From assembly GCA_020444065.1 (NCBI GenBank), contig JAHLLQ010000007.1, forward strand, positions 186,001-250,000: DNA of 64,000 nucleotides. Direction: 5' to 3'. The position numbers and the translations under genes were made by a program. Positions 18,081 through 27,069 of the stretch are shown here, in pieces (the stretch's first letter is position 1; each line of letters opens with the position of its first letter). Below the pieces are notes generated by a model, which saw nothing but the letters and a program-made list of their open reading frames with translations, was not told where the DNA came from and ran no database searches. Source of the DNA: a bacterium. Its GTDB lineage: Bacteria > Sumerlaeota > Sumerlaeia > SLMS01 > JAHLLQ01.

Positions 18081-19539
18081 AGTCGATTCCGGTCAAGTCT
18101 TTCAATTTCCGGGAGGCTTCCCTACGGATCACCTTGCTCCGGTTATGCAGGCCGCGCGCCCAGCGCCGCACAACGTCCGGCTCCACTCCTTCGGGCACGG
18201 GATACTCTTTCCCCTTCACTTCGATCGTCTCTCCCGTCAGGACAGGAGCAGGACGTTCTTCTTCGTCTTCAAAGGACTCATCTGCCGATTCAGTTGCGGC
18301 AGGTTCCTCTGCGGGAGCTTCTTCCGCCGCCTCTTCTTCATCGCCGATATCAACGGCCAGCGAATCGGGTTCTTCTTCGGCTTCTTCTGCGGGTTCGATC
18401 TTTGAGGGTTCGCGGTCGCCCAGCAGCTCTTCTGCTTCGGCTTCCTGCTGATCCTCTTCCTCGAACAGCGCCTTGCGGCGCGACTCCATGCCGCCGCCTT
18501 CTTCGAGCATGCGTTCGGCTTCGATTTGCTCGAATTCGGCGCGGGCGATCATGTCTTCGTCCTGCTGGCCGAGTTCTTCGTCGACCTGGCGCTCGAGGTC
18601 TTCGAGTTCCTCGTCGGTCATCGGGGCGAACTCATCGTCTTCGACACCGAGGCTGACGGAATCGTCTTCGACCGGCGCGCCTGGCGGAGGCGGCGTCTCA
18701 TGAACCTTCTCGACTTCCTCGACCGTATCCGGGCCACCATCGTCGAGCGTGATGCGCTCGGGCTCTTGCTCTCCAGCTTCCACAACGACGCCGGACGGCT
18801 CGTCTTCCCACTGCTCGGGAGGTTCGGGCTCGGACGGCGCGGAGACGGGTTCGGGTTCGAAGCCCGGAATGTCGCGCGGGGTGCCCGCCATGATGTTGAA
18901 GCGCAGCAGAGTCGTGCCGAACAGAAGCTCGTCGCCGTCCTTCAGCTCGGCTTCGCGGACCTGGTTGCTGTTTACCGTTGTGCCGCGCCAGGAGCCCAGA
19001 TCCTTGATCTTGTAGCGGGTGCCTTCGCGCACGATGACGGCGTGCTTCTTCGAGACGAACCAGTCGTGCAGGCGAATCTCGTTTTCATTCGCGCGACCGA
19101 TGCTGGTTTCGACTTTTGTGAGGTTGAATTCCTGGTTGAGCTGCTTGCCGCGGGTCACGGTGAGCACGCCGCGGGGCGAGCTGGATGTGATCTCGTCGGG
19201 AGAGCCGAGTGCGGGCGCCGGGGGCGCTTCTTCTTCGGCGACTTCCTTGACCGGCTTGTTGATGAAGTGGAGCTTGTGCTTGCCGATGGAGATGATGTCT
19301 TCGTCGACCAGCTCCGTCTTGGTGATCTTGACGCCGTTGACGAAGCTGCCGTTGGCGGAGTTGAGATCCGTCAGGATGTACTTTCCATCCTGCTGACGGA
19401 TACGCGCGTGGTTACGTGAGACAGAGAGGTTTTCGACGACAATGTCATTGTCTCGTGCCCGTCCAATGGAGGCCACATCCTTGTCCATCTGGTAACGTTG
19501 GACAACCTGATCGCCCAGTTTGACAATGATTTCCGGCAT
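18055..19539 (-). CDS. Tandem-FHA-domain protein with long acidic tail
   Basis: 494 residues. FHA domain 1 (about 5-90) has IGRARDNDIVV, VSRNHARI and LNSANGSFVNG; FHA domain 2 (about 120-210) has IGRANENEIRL, VSKKHAVI and DLGSWRGTTVN. The region from about 225 to 425 is extremely rich in Glu, Asp and Pro. A short conserved-looking tail follows (VLTGETIEVKGKEYPVPEGV, then ARGLHNRSKVIRREA). ATG at 19539 is the first codon of FHA1 and is preferred over an upstream in-frame start. With two phosphothreonine readers it may be a scaffold for the membrane kinase 13 kb away; that link is inference. Confidence 0.9.
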   Translation of the reverse strand: MPEIIVKLGDQVVQRYQMDKDVASIGRARDNDIVVENLSVSRNHARIRQQDGKYILTDLNSANGSFVNGVKITKTELVDEDIISIGKHKLHFINKPVKEVAEEEAPPAPALGSPDEITSSSPRGVLTVTRGKQLNQEFNLTKVETSIGRANENEIRLHDWFVSKKHAVIVREGTRYKIKDLGSWRGTTVNSNQVREAELKDGDELLFGTTLLRFNIMAGTPRDIPGFEPEPVSAPSEPEPPEQWEDEPSGVVVEAGEQEPERITLDDGGPDTVEEVEKVHETPPPPGAPVEDDSVSLGVEDDEFAPMTDEELEDLERQVDEELGQQDEDMIARAEFEQIEAERMLEEGGGMESRRKALFEEEDQQEAEAEELLGDREPSKIEPAEEAEEEPDSLAVDIGDEEEAAEEAPAEEPAATESADESFEDEEERPAPVLTGETIEVKGKEYPVPEGVEPDVVRRWARGLHNRSKVIRREASRKLKDLTGIDYEWESQPE

Positions 19540-20060
19540 GGACTCACTCTCTGTTCCGGTTGTTGAAACCTCTGGTGGAGCTGACTGTCCCACCACCGAT
19601 TGGCTGCGGCACCGGTCTCAATCGTAGGGAGCATTCCATAACCCCCGCAGGGGTGCAACTGCTAACCGCCGCTCCCGACGCTTCCCACGAACCCCCGGAT
19701 AAACACCCGGTTTCGCTTCCCAAGCAGAACAATATCAATCCCTGGCAGGATAGAAATTCCCTTAAGAGCGGAGGGCACCACGGCGGGCAAGGGTTTTCTT
19801 GGTGTTTGGGGTGAAGTGGGGGCGTTGCGGGGTTGTTTGAAGGGGGGATTTGGCGTACTCGTACTCAGCGGAGCGGCACTCGAACTCGTACTCGATTGGT
19901 GGGGGGCTGGCGCGATTACGAGCACGAGCATGAGCACGATGAGCGTGATGGGAACTGGTGTTGTGCCGGCGGTCCCGGGGCGGGTTGGCGGACTGCCGTT
20001 GACCCTCTCGGCGGGGGATCGACACGATGATCGTCGCTTCATTGCCGGAGAGGCTTTCTT
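19540..20060. repeat. Intergenic region with an F hairpin repeat
   Basis: 521 bp between divergent genes with no credible gene. Module F lies at 19855-19896: CTCGTACTC arms around AGCGGAGCGG. A related ACGAGCACGAGCATGAGCAC run lies at 19918-19937. The segment 19630-19800 shows no structure I can name. Confidence 0.75.
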
Positions 20061-21191
20061 ATGAATATCATCCTGATGATTCTGCCGCCGCTGCTGTTTG
20101 GGTTTGCTGCGTATGGTTTGTCGCTTTTCCTGACGCAGCGCTCGATCGAGCTGGCGCACAAAGGTGGGCTGCTGGCGCATCCGAATGAGCGATCGAGCCA
20201 CACGGTACCGACACCGCGTGTCGGCGGCATCGGGATGATCGGCTCGTTCCTGGTGCTCGTAATTGCTTACCAGGTTCTGGCAGGCCCGATTCAGCGGCTG
20301 CAGGGATTTGTGGATGTCGATACGACCCCGTGGCTGCCGTTTGCGGGGTTCGCGATCTCTGTCGCGTTGGCGTTCGGGTTGGGTTTGTGGGACGACCAGG
20401 GTGACCCACCTGCGCTGGTGAAGCTGGCCGGGCAGTTCATCATTGCGGCGATTCCGCCGGCGATGGGGTTGCTTGTTCGCCAGGTCGCGATTCCTTTCGT
20501 GGGTGTGTTCGATTTGCCGGCCCCGGTCGGAGCGATCATAGGATTCCTCTGGATCGTGGGGCTGATGAACGCGGTGAATTTCATGGACGGCATCAATGGC
20601 CTGGCAGGGAGGTTTGCGCAGGTCATCGCGGTGCTCTTCATTGCGGTCGGGCTGAATCGTTCGTGGTGTACCGAGTTCGCGATTTTCGGCGCGGTGCTGT
20701 ACGGCGCGGCGGAGGGTTTTTTGCGCTGGAACCTGCCGAAGGCGAAGACGTTCCTCGGCGACTGCGGCAGCCAGCCCCTCGGGGCGCTGGTGGCCGGCGG
20801 TGTGTTGCTGCTGGTAAACAACGATCTGCGGTTCACGCCGCCGCGCTTCGATCCGTTCCTGGGTGGCGTGATTCTGGTCTCTCCGTTCCTGTTCGACGTG
20901 GCCTACACGTTGGTGCACCGGACGATTCGCGGGAAGAATATCCTGCACGCTCATCGCGAGCACTTATACCAGCGTTTCCTGATCGCTCGCGGTGAGGACC
21001 ATGTGGCGACATTGCGTTACGTCAGCTTCTTCATGTGGGGAGCGGCCATCGTGGCGTTGCTCTACATTCGCTTTTCGGTGGCGGAGAATGAGGTCTTCCG
21101 AGCGCTTCTGTTGGCGGCGGCGGGGGTGCTGCTGGTCGCTTATGCCGCGCGGGCGATTCTTGCCGAGCGTCGGGCGGGGGGCGCCCCATGA
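20061..21191 (+). CDS. WecA/MraY-like glycosyl-1-phosphate transferase
   Basis: 376 residues, about ten transmembrane segments. Family motifs: HPNERSSHTVPTPRVGG near the N-terminus, GLWDD, NAVNFMDGINGLAG with the Asp cluster, FLGDCGSQPLG, and HAHREHLYQR. It moves a sugar-1-phosphate from a UDP-sugar to undecaprenyl phosphate and so starts a lipid-linked polysaccharide. NFMDGINGL and the HREHLYQR loop fit the WecA/TagO group rather than MraY. ATG at 20061. It overlaps the next gene in ATGA. Confidence 0.92.
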   Translation: MNIILMILPPLLFGFAAYGLSLFLTQRSIELAHKGGLLAHPNERSSHTVPTPRVGGIGMIGSFLVLVIAYQVLAGPIQRLQGFVDVDTTPWLPFAGFAISVALAFGLGLWDDQGDPPALVKLAGQFIIAAIPPAMGLLVRQVAIPFVGVFDLPAPVGAIIGFLWIVGLMNAVNFMDGINGLAGRFAQVIAVLFIAVGLNRSWCTEFAIFGAVLYGAAEGFLRWNLPKAKTFLGDCGSQPLGALVAGGVLLLVNNDLRFTPPRFDPFLGGVILVSPFLFDVAYTLVHRTIRGKNILHAHREHLYQRFLIARGEDHVATLRYVSFFMWGAAIVALLYIRFSVAENEVFRALLLAAAGVLLVAYAARAILAERRAGGAP

Positions 21192-23116
21192 CCCGCAGTA
21201 GGGCGCGATCCCCACGAGTCGAGCAGCCAGCCCCCGTCTATTACCACTATCCGGCTGTTTGTCTGTTCTTTCTGTTCATTCTTCTGTCGATTTCCCACCT
21301 GTACCCCCAGGCCGCCTATCCGCTCCACGGTGTAGCGATCGGGGCGGGGCTGGTGTTGGTGTTTGCGGCGACCGGTTTTCACCATGCGGCGCGGCGCTGG
21401 CGCGGCCAGGGCCGTCCGCTGTTGATTGCGGCGGCGGTTGCGAGCATTGCCTGGGTGGGATGGTGGGCGTTGCGTCAGTTGGATTCGCCGTTGCCAGCGC
21501 AGGCGCGGATTCAGTTGGCCCAGATGTTCCAAGGGACGTTGGTTTTCCTGACCGCGATGAGCGCCATTGTCACCTGGCCGCGGCGAGACTTTCGGCCGAT
21601 CGGCGAGGAACACCATACGCTGCCGCCGCATCAGTTGGCGGCGATGTGGCTGGGTGGGTTGACGGCGTTCCTGGCACTGTTTGCGATCTACCAGGTGATC
21701 GGACCGCCGTCGCTGCCGTTCACGTACCGGGCTCAGGAGCAAACCGTTGCGGCGAATCCGCAGGCATTCGATCCGGCATCCTACGAGGGCATTCTGCATG
21801 CACTGCGCGAGCGTCGCGCGGCCAGCCGATTGGGATCGCCGAATGTCTTCGCGGGCCTGATTGCGATCGCGATGCCGCTGATCGTTGCGCTGGCTTTTGG
21901 GCCGGGCAAGGCGCGGGCGCGGTGGTTCTGGCGAGCGGCGGGGTTGTGGACGCTTTGGGCGCTGGTCCTGAGCGGCAGCCGCGGGGGAGTGCTGGGAACG
22001 TTCGCGGGACTTGTTCTGATGGGAGCGCTGGTCTTGTTGCGTCGTGGGTCGAAAGCGCCGCTCGCGGCTGTCGGGTTGCTCGCATCGGGTTGGCTTCTGA
22101 CCGCGGCGGCGGGGCCGGCACCGTTGTCGGGTAGTCGCTGGTTCGGGATCACGACGGTGCAGCAGCGCGTTTCGTACTGGACGAGCGGTGTTCAGATTTG
22201 GTCGGAGAACTGGTTGCTGGGTGCGGGGCCGGGGAGCTTTGCGGCCTACTACCCGCAGCATCGTCTGCCTGGGGCCAACGAGACGGCCTTTGCACACAAC
22301 TGGATCGTCCAGTGGGGGACCGAGGTTGGGATCTTGGGACTCGCGGTTCTCCTGGTCTGGTTGGTTGCCGTGCTGGCGCTCGGGATTCGCTGGTGGAGGG
22401 CGGCCGGGCGGGAGAGTTTGCTGCCGGCAGCGTTCGTGGCGGCCGGCGGAGCGGCGCTCGCGCATGGCTTGATCGAGTTCACACTTTCGACGCGCGAGAT
22501 TTACTTGGATACGGCGTTGGTCCTGGGGGTTCTGGTGGGGATGGGGGCGCGGCTTCCGCTGCTTTCGGCAAAGTCTGGGCGGCGGGCGCTGCAGTTGGCG
22601 TTCGTGGGGATCGTTGTCGTGGCCGGGGCGGCATCGTGGTGGATGTGCGAGTTGCGTCCCGCAGGGGCGGATTTCTATCGCACGATTGCGGAGGAGCGAG
22701 CCGAGGATCCGGACGATCGTGTGGCGGCTTATACGGAGGCGCTGGGTTGGCAGCCGGACGATCCGCGGCTCTACGAGTCGCGTGCGTTCGCGCGCCGCGC
22801 GGCCGGGGACCCGCGGGCGATCGACGATCTGCGGCGGGCGCTGAAGCTGGCGCCGTTCTCCGCGCGGCTGCACCAGTCACTGGCGTTGTTTGAGGTTGCC
22901 GCTGGAAATCTCGACGAGGCGATTCGTCTGCAGCGCGAGGCCGTGCGGCTGCATCCGTTGGACGCGACGCATCGCCTTGTGCTGGCGGAGTTTCTGTGGC
23001 AGGCGGGCGAGAAGGATGAGGCCCGCGAACTCGTCGCGAGCACTTCGGATTTGAACAAGAGCAAACTGGAAGACGCTCACCGCGAGCGCCTGGTGAGGGA
23101 GTACGGGGTGCGGTAA
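21188..23116 (+). CDS. O-antigen ligase/Wzy-like polymerase with C-terminal TPRs
   Basis: 642 residues. About eleven transmembrane segments span residues 20-500. The Wzy_C signature includes LSGSRGGVLGT and, in the large loop, RVSYWTSGVQIWSENWLLGAGPGSF followed by FAHNWIVQWGTEVGILG. Residues 510-640 are soluble and contain three to four TPR-like helical pairs (EDPDDRVAAYTEALGWQPDDP; AIRLQREAVRLHP). The protein probably polymerises or ligates the lipid-linked glycan begun by the upstream enzyme, on the periplasmic side. Coupled through an ATGA overlap at 21188. Confidence 0.9.
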   Translation: MTRSRARSPRVEQPAPVYYHYPAVCLFFLFILLSISHLYPQAAYPLHGVAIGAGLVLVFAATGFHHAARRWRGQGRPLLIAAAVASIAWVGWWALRQLDSPLPAQARIQLAQMFQGTLVFLTAMSAIVTWPRRDFRPIGEEHHTLPPHQLAAMWLGGLTAFLALFAIYQVIGPPSLPFTYRAQEQTVAANPQAFDPASYEGILHALRERRAASRLGSPNVFAGLIAIAMPLIVALAFGPGKARARWFWRAAGLWTLWALVLSGSRGGVLGTFAGLVLMGALVLLRRGSKAPLAAVGLLASGWLLTAAAGPAPLSGSRWFGITTVQQRVSYWTSGVQIWSENWLLGAGPGSFAAYYPQHRLPGANETAFAHNWIVQWGTEVGILGLAVLLVWLVAVLALGIRWWRAAGRESLLPAAFVAAGGAALAHGLIEFTLSTREIYLDTALVLGVLVGMGARLPLLSAKSGRRALQLAFVGIVVVAGAASWWMCELRPAGADFYRTIAEERAEDPDDRVAAYTEALGWQPDDPRLYESRAFARRAAGDPRAIDDLRRALKLAPFSARLHQSLALFEVAAGNLDEAIRLQREAVRLHPLDATHRLVLAEFLWQAGEKDEARELVASTSDLNKSKLEDAHRERLVREYGVR

Positions 23117-23170
23117 AAACGAACCGTGGCGCGGAGCCTTGCCCGTAGGCCGGCGTCCGCGCCACGTTCC
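23117..23170. terminator. Hairpin between convergent genes
   Basis: An 11-bp perfect stem pairs 23125-23135 with 23156-23166 (CGTGGCGCGGA/TCCGCGCCACG) around a 20-nt loop that has its own GGC/GCC pairing. Read leftward it is followed after four bases by a run of five T, so it fits an intrinsic terminator for the glutamate dehydrogenase gene, and it sits at the end of the polymerase gene as well. Confidence 0.7.
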
Positions 23171-23188
23171 ACCGAAGGAGACTGTGTA

Positions 23189-24517
23189 TCAGCCCTTCCG
23201 CATGAAGTACTTCTTGGTTCCCTGTGCCTCGATGGCTTCGGCAATGCGCCGCACGCCATGGATGTAGGCGGCCATGCGCATGTGGACATTCATTTCCTTG
23301 GCCACGGTGCAGACATCGTGGTAGGCCTTTACCATGATGGGCTTCAGGCGATCTTCGATCTGATCTTCGCGCCAGTAGAAGCCGTTCATGTTCTGGACCC
23401 ACTCGAAGTAGCTGACCGTGACGCCGCCGGCGTTCGCCAGCACGTCCGGGACGATGAAGACGCCCTTTTCGCTCAGGTACTCGGTGGCCTCATCCGTCAA
23501 CGGGCCGTTGGCCAGCTCGAGGATGTTGCGGGCCTTGATGTTTTCCATGTTGTCGCCGGTGATGGCGTTTTCGAGCGCCGCCGGAACAAGGATGTCAACG
23601 TCCAGTTCGAGGAGTTTCTCGTTGGAAATCGAGGTGCAGCGGCCGCCGTTCATGCTGCAGACGGAGGCGCGAGTGTAGACGGAGTCGCGCACGTCGGCGG
23701 ACTCTTCCTTGACCTTGATGACTTCCGGAATGTTCAGGCCGTCCTCGGCGTACACGGCGCCGTGGGAGTCGCTGACTGCGAGAATCTTGTAGCCGTCCTC
23801 GAAGAGCATCCGTGCGATGTGCATGCCGGCGTTGCCGAAGCCCTGCACGGCGACGGTGGTGTTCTGGGGGGACCACTTGTTTTCGGCTTCCATTTCCTTG
23901 ATGCAGAAGTAGCCGCCACGAGCGGTCGCGGTGTCGCGGCCCAGGCTGCCACCGAGGGAAATGGGCTTGCCGGTGATGATGCCGGGCACCTTGTGGCGCA
24001 CGATCATTGAATATTCGTCAGCCATCCATCCCATGATGGTCGAGTTTGTGTAGACGTCCGGGGCGGGAATATCGACTTCCGGCCCGATGAAGTCGGCGAT
24101 CGCGTCGATGTAGCCGCGCGAGAGGCGCTCGAGCTCCATCTTTGACAGGTCCTTCGGGTGGACGTTGATGCCGCCTTTGCCTCCGCCGAACGGAATGCCG
24201 ACGACGGCGGTCTTGATGGTCATCCAGAAAGCTAGCGACGTGACTTCGTCGAGGTTCACGTTTGGGTGATAGCGAATGCCGCCTTTTGTGGGTCCACGAG
24301 ACTCGTTGTAACGAACGCGGAATCCGCCGAACACGCGCAGGGAGCCGTCGTCCATGCGCACGGGGATGGAAACTGCCAACGACGACTTGGGCGTCAGGAG
24401 TTTCATCAGGGCGTCTTCGCTGATATTGGCATGCTTTGCTGCGCGCAGCAGGACTTGTTTGGCCCCCTCGAACAGGCTTGTGGCCTCTTTTTTGGGTGCT
24501 TCTACCACGGTAGTCAT
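23189..24517 (-). CDS. Glutamate dehydrogenase (Glu/Leu/Phe/Val dehydrogenase family)
   Basis: 442 residues, cytosolic, usually hexameric. It interconverts glutamate and 2-oxoglutarate plus ammonia using NAD(P). Signatures: [13 protein letters not shown] and [12 protein letters not shown] with the catalytic lysine, PAPDVYTN, and a Rossmann [10 protein letters not shown] loop. The length and motifs fit the archaeal/Firmicute-like hexameric class rather than the large NAD enzymes. ATG at 24517 behind GAGAGGAC; an upstream in-frame ATG at 24535 lacks as good a site. Confidence 0.95.
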   Translation of the reverse strand: MTTVVEAPKKEATSLFEGAKQVLLRAAKHANISEDALMKLLTPKSSLAVSIPVRMDDGSLRVFGGFRVRYNESRGPTKGGIRYHPNVNLDEVTSLAFWMTIKTAVVGIPFGGGKGGINVHPKDLSKMELERLSRGYIDAIADFIGPEVDIPAPDVYTNSTIMGWMADEYSMIVRHKVPGIITGKPISLGGSLGRDTATARGGYFCIKEMEAENKWSPQNTTVAVQGFGNAGMHIARMLFEDGYKILAVSDSHGAVYAEDGLNIPEVIKVKEESADVRDSVYTRASVCSMNGGRCTSISNEKLLELDVDILVPAALENAITGDNMENIKARNILELANGPLTDEATEYLSEKGVFIVPDVLANAGGVTVSYFEWVQNMNGFYWREDQIEDRLKPIMVKAYHDVCTVAKEMNVHMRMAAYIHGVRRIAEAIEAQGTKKYFMRKG

Positions 24518-24910
24518 AGGGATCGTCCTCTCCATACGGTGGTGTAGGGTGGTGTAATGCTTGAATTATCGTTCAATATACCGGAGGGGCCTGGCGCAGG
24601 GTCAACTCTTTTATGACACGAGGAGGGTAAAAAGTCCCATCCACCTGTGTGCATGTCATGTCTGCAGGATGCGATTATTGAGATGTTGGGTTGGAACCAC
24701 GAATTGCGCGGAGGACACGGATAGGGGGAGGGCGTACTCATTCTCAGCGGTGCGGAACTCGAACTCGTACTCGATATGAACTGGTTGTGCCGGCGAGACG
24801 TCGGCGGTCCCAGCGATCCCTGGAGTTTCTTTTCGCTTTCTTTTTGCCCTTGACCTTCGCCCAAACTTCGCCCGAAGATCGCTGTAGAATCCGCCTCGGG
24901 AGAACAGACG
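24518..24910. repeat. Divergent intergenic region with an F repeat
   Basis: 393 bp between gdh and lexA. Module F lies at 24733-24774 (CGTACTCATTCTC ... CTCGTACTCGA). Close to lexA, CTTCGCCC is repeated at 24855-24862 and 24866-24873, a possible operator. No gene seen. Confidence 0.7.
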
Positions 24911-25552
24911 ATGTATCTGACACGGCGCCAGCGGGAAGTTTTTGAGTTCATTCGCGGCTTTATCGACGAGAACGGCTATTCGCCTTCGCTCGAGGAAGTG
25001 GCCAAGGGGCTCGATCTTTCGTCCCTCGCGACGGTACACAAGCACCTGACAAATCTGTCGGAGAAGGGCATGATCCGGCGGCATTGGAATCGTGGCCGCG
25101 GGATCGAGATCTGCTCGGATCTGGGCCAGCCCAGCATGGTGTCGATGGAGCTGGAGGCGTGCTACGCCATTCCGATTCGAGGCACGGTGGCCGCCGGCGA
25201 ACCGTTGGATGTCGAGGAGGACCTGACGGAGCGGCTGAGTGTGCCAAGCGACCTGGTGCGCAACGCAGAGCAGACGTTTGTGCTGCGCGTGCGGGGCGAT
25301 TCGATGATCGACGAGGGCATTTGCGAGGGCGACTTCATTATTTGCGAGCGGCGCAGCGAAGCGCGCAACGGGCAGGTGGTGGTGGCGCTGGTGGGCGGCC
25401 ACGAGACGACGGTGAAGAAGTTCTATCGCGAGAGCCCGAGCGAGGTGCGTTTGCAGCCCGCCAACCCGTACATGGCACCGATTTATGTGAAGGCCGCGGA
25501 TGTCGCGATCCAGGGCGTTGTGATCGGCCTGGTGCGGCGCTACGACGCTTGA
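24911..25552 (+). CDS. lexA: LexA repressor, SOS response
   Basis: 213 residues. The N-terminal winged helix (RQREVFEFIRGFIDENGYSPS, then SSLATVHKHLTNL) binds SOS operators. The C-terminal S24 peptidase-like part has the Ala95-Gly96 cleavage site (GTVAAGEPL), catalytic Ser131 (RGDSMIDEGI) and catalytic Lys169 (ETTVKK). RecA filaments on damaged DNA trigger self-cleavage and derepression. The gene stands alone. A CTTCGCCC direct repeat 38-56 nt upstream could be its operator, since LexA sites vary widely between phyla. Confidence 0.96.
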   Translation: MYLTRRQREVFEFIRGFIDENGYSPSLEEVAKGLDLSSLATVHKHLTNLSEKGMIRRHWNRGRGIEICSDLGQPSMVSMELEACYAIPIRGTVAAGEPLDVEEDLTERLSVPSDLVRNAEQTFVLRVRGDSMIDEGICEGDFIICERRSEARNGQVVVALVGGHETTVKKFYRESPSEVRLQPANPYMAPIYVKAADVAIQGVVIGLVRRYDA

Positions 25553-25686
25553 GATTTCCACGCCGGGAAGCACAGGGAGCACCTCACTGGAACAGGCGGG
25601 CGAGTCGGACCGTAGAAACGTGTCCGACTCGTCCGACCCGTGATTTCGGCATATTTCTGGCCTGATCAGGCGGCGGAGGCTCCCTC

Positions 25687-26874
25687 ATGACGATCCGCCG
25701 GCCGGTTTACTTCGACAGTCACGCGACGACGCCCGTGGACCCTCGGGTTCTGGAGGCGATGCTGCCGTTTTTCACGGAGCATTTCGGCAATGCGAGTTCG
25801 ACGGCGCATGAGTTTGGTCTTGCAGCGGCGGATGCAGTGGATGGCGTGCGGCGTGGCGTGGCGGAGGGGCTGGGCGCGGAGCCGCGAGAGATCGTCTTTA
25901 CGAGCGGCGCGACGGAATCGAACAACCTGGCGCTGCGTGGGGTGGCGGAGGCGCTGAAGAAGCGCGGCAACCATATCGTGACGTGCGCGACGGAGCACCA
26001 TGCGGTGCTGGATCCCTTGGTTCGCCTGGACCGGCACGGGTTCGATGTGACGGTGCTGCCTGTGGAGCCGGATGGTCGCCTGGATTCGGAGCGGCTACGC
26101 GAGGCGATTCGCGACGAGACGATTCTGGTTTCTGTGATGTTTGCGAACAATGAGATCGGGGTGCTGCACGATGTGGCGGCGATCGGGGCGGTTTGCGCGG
26201 AGCGCGGCATCCTGTTTCACACGGACGCGACGCAGGCAGTCGGGAAGGTGCCGATCGATGTGCGGGCGTTGGGGATTCATTTGTTGAGCCTGTCGGCGCA
26301 CAAGCTCTACGGTCCGAAGGGCGTCGGGGCGTTGTATGTGCGGCGGAGCGAACCGCGCGTGCGTCTGATTCCGCAGATCGAGGGCGGGGGCCAGGAGCGG
26401 GGCATTCGTAGCGGGACGCTGAACGTGCCGGGGATCGTCGGGCTGGGCAAGGCGCTGGAGGTGGCGTTGGAAGATTTGCCGGAAGAATCGGTCCGGCTGG
26501 CGGGTCTGCGCGATCGGCTGCGAGAGCGGTTGCTGGCCGAGCTGGACGAGGTGGTGGAGAACGGAAGCGTCGAGCATCGGCTGCCGCATTCGTTGAGCTT
26601 GTCGTTCGGGTACGTGGAAGGCGGTGCGCTGGTGAATGCGCTTCGGGAGGACCTGGCGATTTCGACGGGGTCGGCGTGCAGCTCGGAGGATCCGGAGCCA
26701 AGCCACGTACTGACGGCGCTGGGGCGCTCGCGGGAGCTGGCACGCGCAACATTGCGCTTTGGTTTGACGCGATTTACAACGATCGAAGAAGTCGATTTTG
26801 CGGCCCAGCGCGTGGTTGATGCGGTGCGGCGGCTGCGTTCCCATTCGCCCCTTTACGAGATGCGCGAGCGGTAG
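25687..26874 (+). CDS. Cysteine desulfurase, NifS/IscS-like
   Basis: 395 residues, a PLP-dependent enzyme that removes sulfur from cysteine for Fe-S clusters or other thio-cofactors. It begins VYFDSHATTPVDPRVLEAM; the PLP lysine is in SLSAHKLYGPKG; FTSGATESNN and TEHHAV bind cofactor; the sulfur-carrying cysteine is in STGSACSS. The short active-site loop fits the NifS/IscS group. No IscU, IscA or ThiI gene is adjacent, so the acceptor is unknown. ATG at 25687; the 134-nt gap from lexA shows no shared start signal. Confidence 0.94.
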   Translation: MTIRRPVYFDSHATTPVDPRVLEAMLPFFTEHFGNASSTAHEFGLAAADAVDGVRRGVAEGLGAEPREIVFTSGATESNNLALRGVAEALKKRGNHIVTCATEHHAVLDPLVRLDRHGFDVTVLPVEPDGRLDSERLREAIRDETILVSVMFANNEIGVLHDVAAIGAVCAERGILFHTDATQAVGKVPIDVRALGIHLLSLSAHKLYGPKGVGALYVRRSEPRVRLIPQIEGGGQERGIRSGTLNVPGIVGLGKALEVALEDLPEESVRLAGLRDRLRERLLAELDEVVENGSVEHRLPHSLSLSFGYVEGGALVNALREDLAISTGSACSSEDPEPSHVLTALGRSRELARATLRFGLTRFTTIEEVDFAAQRVVDAVRRLRSHSPLYEMRER

Positions 26875-27069
26875 CTTGCCGAATCCTGGCCGCGCGTGTC
26901 GGCGGCCGTTTCTCTCCTCAATCGGGACCGGTCCAGTCCCCTATTGCGAAAGGGGTTGCGAACGCGGCCCGGGTTGTGAAATCTAGCCGCCCCTTGGAGG
27001 CTCCCGGGCCGGGCTGCGGCCCCCGAGCAAGTGTGCGGGCCAACCAATGTCATTGAGGAGTGAGAACCC

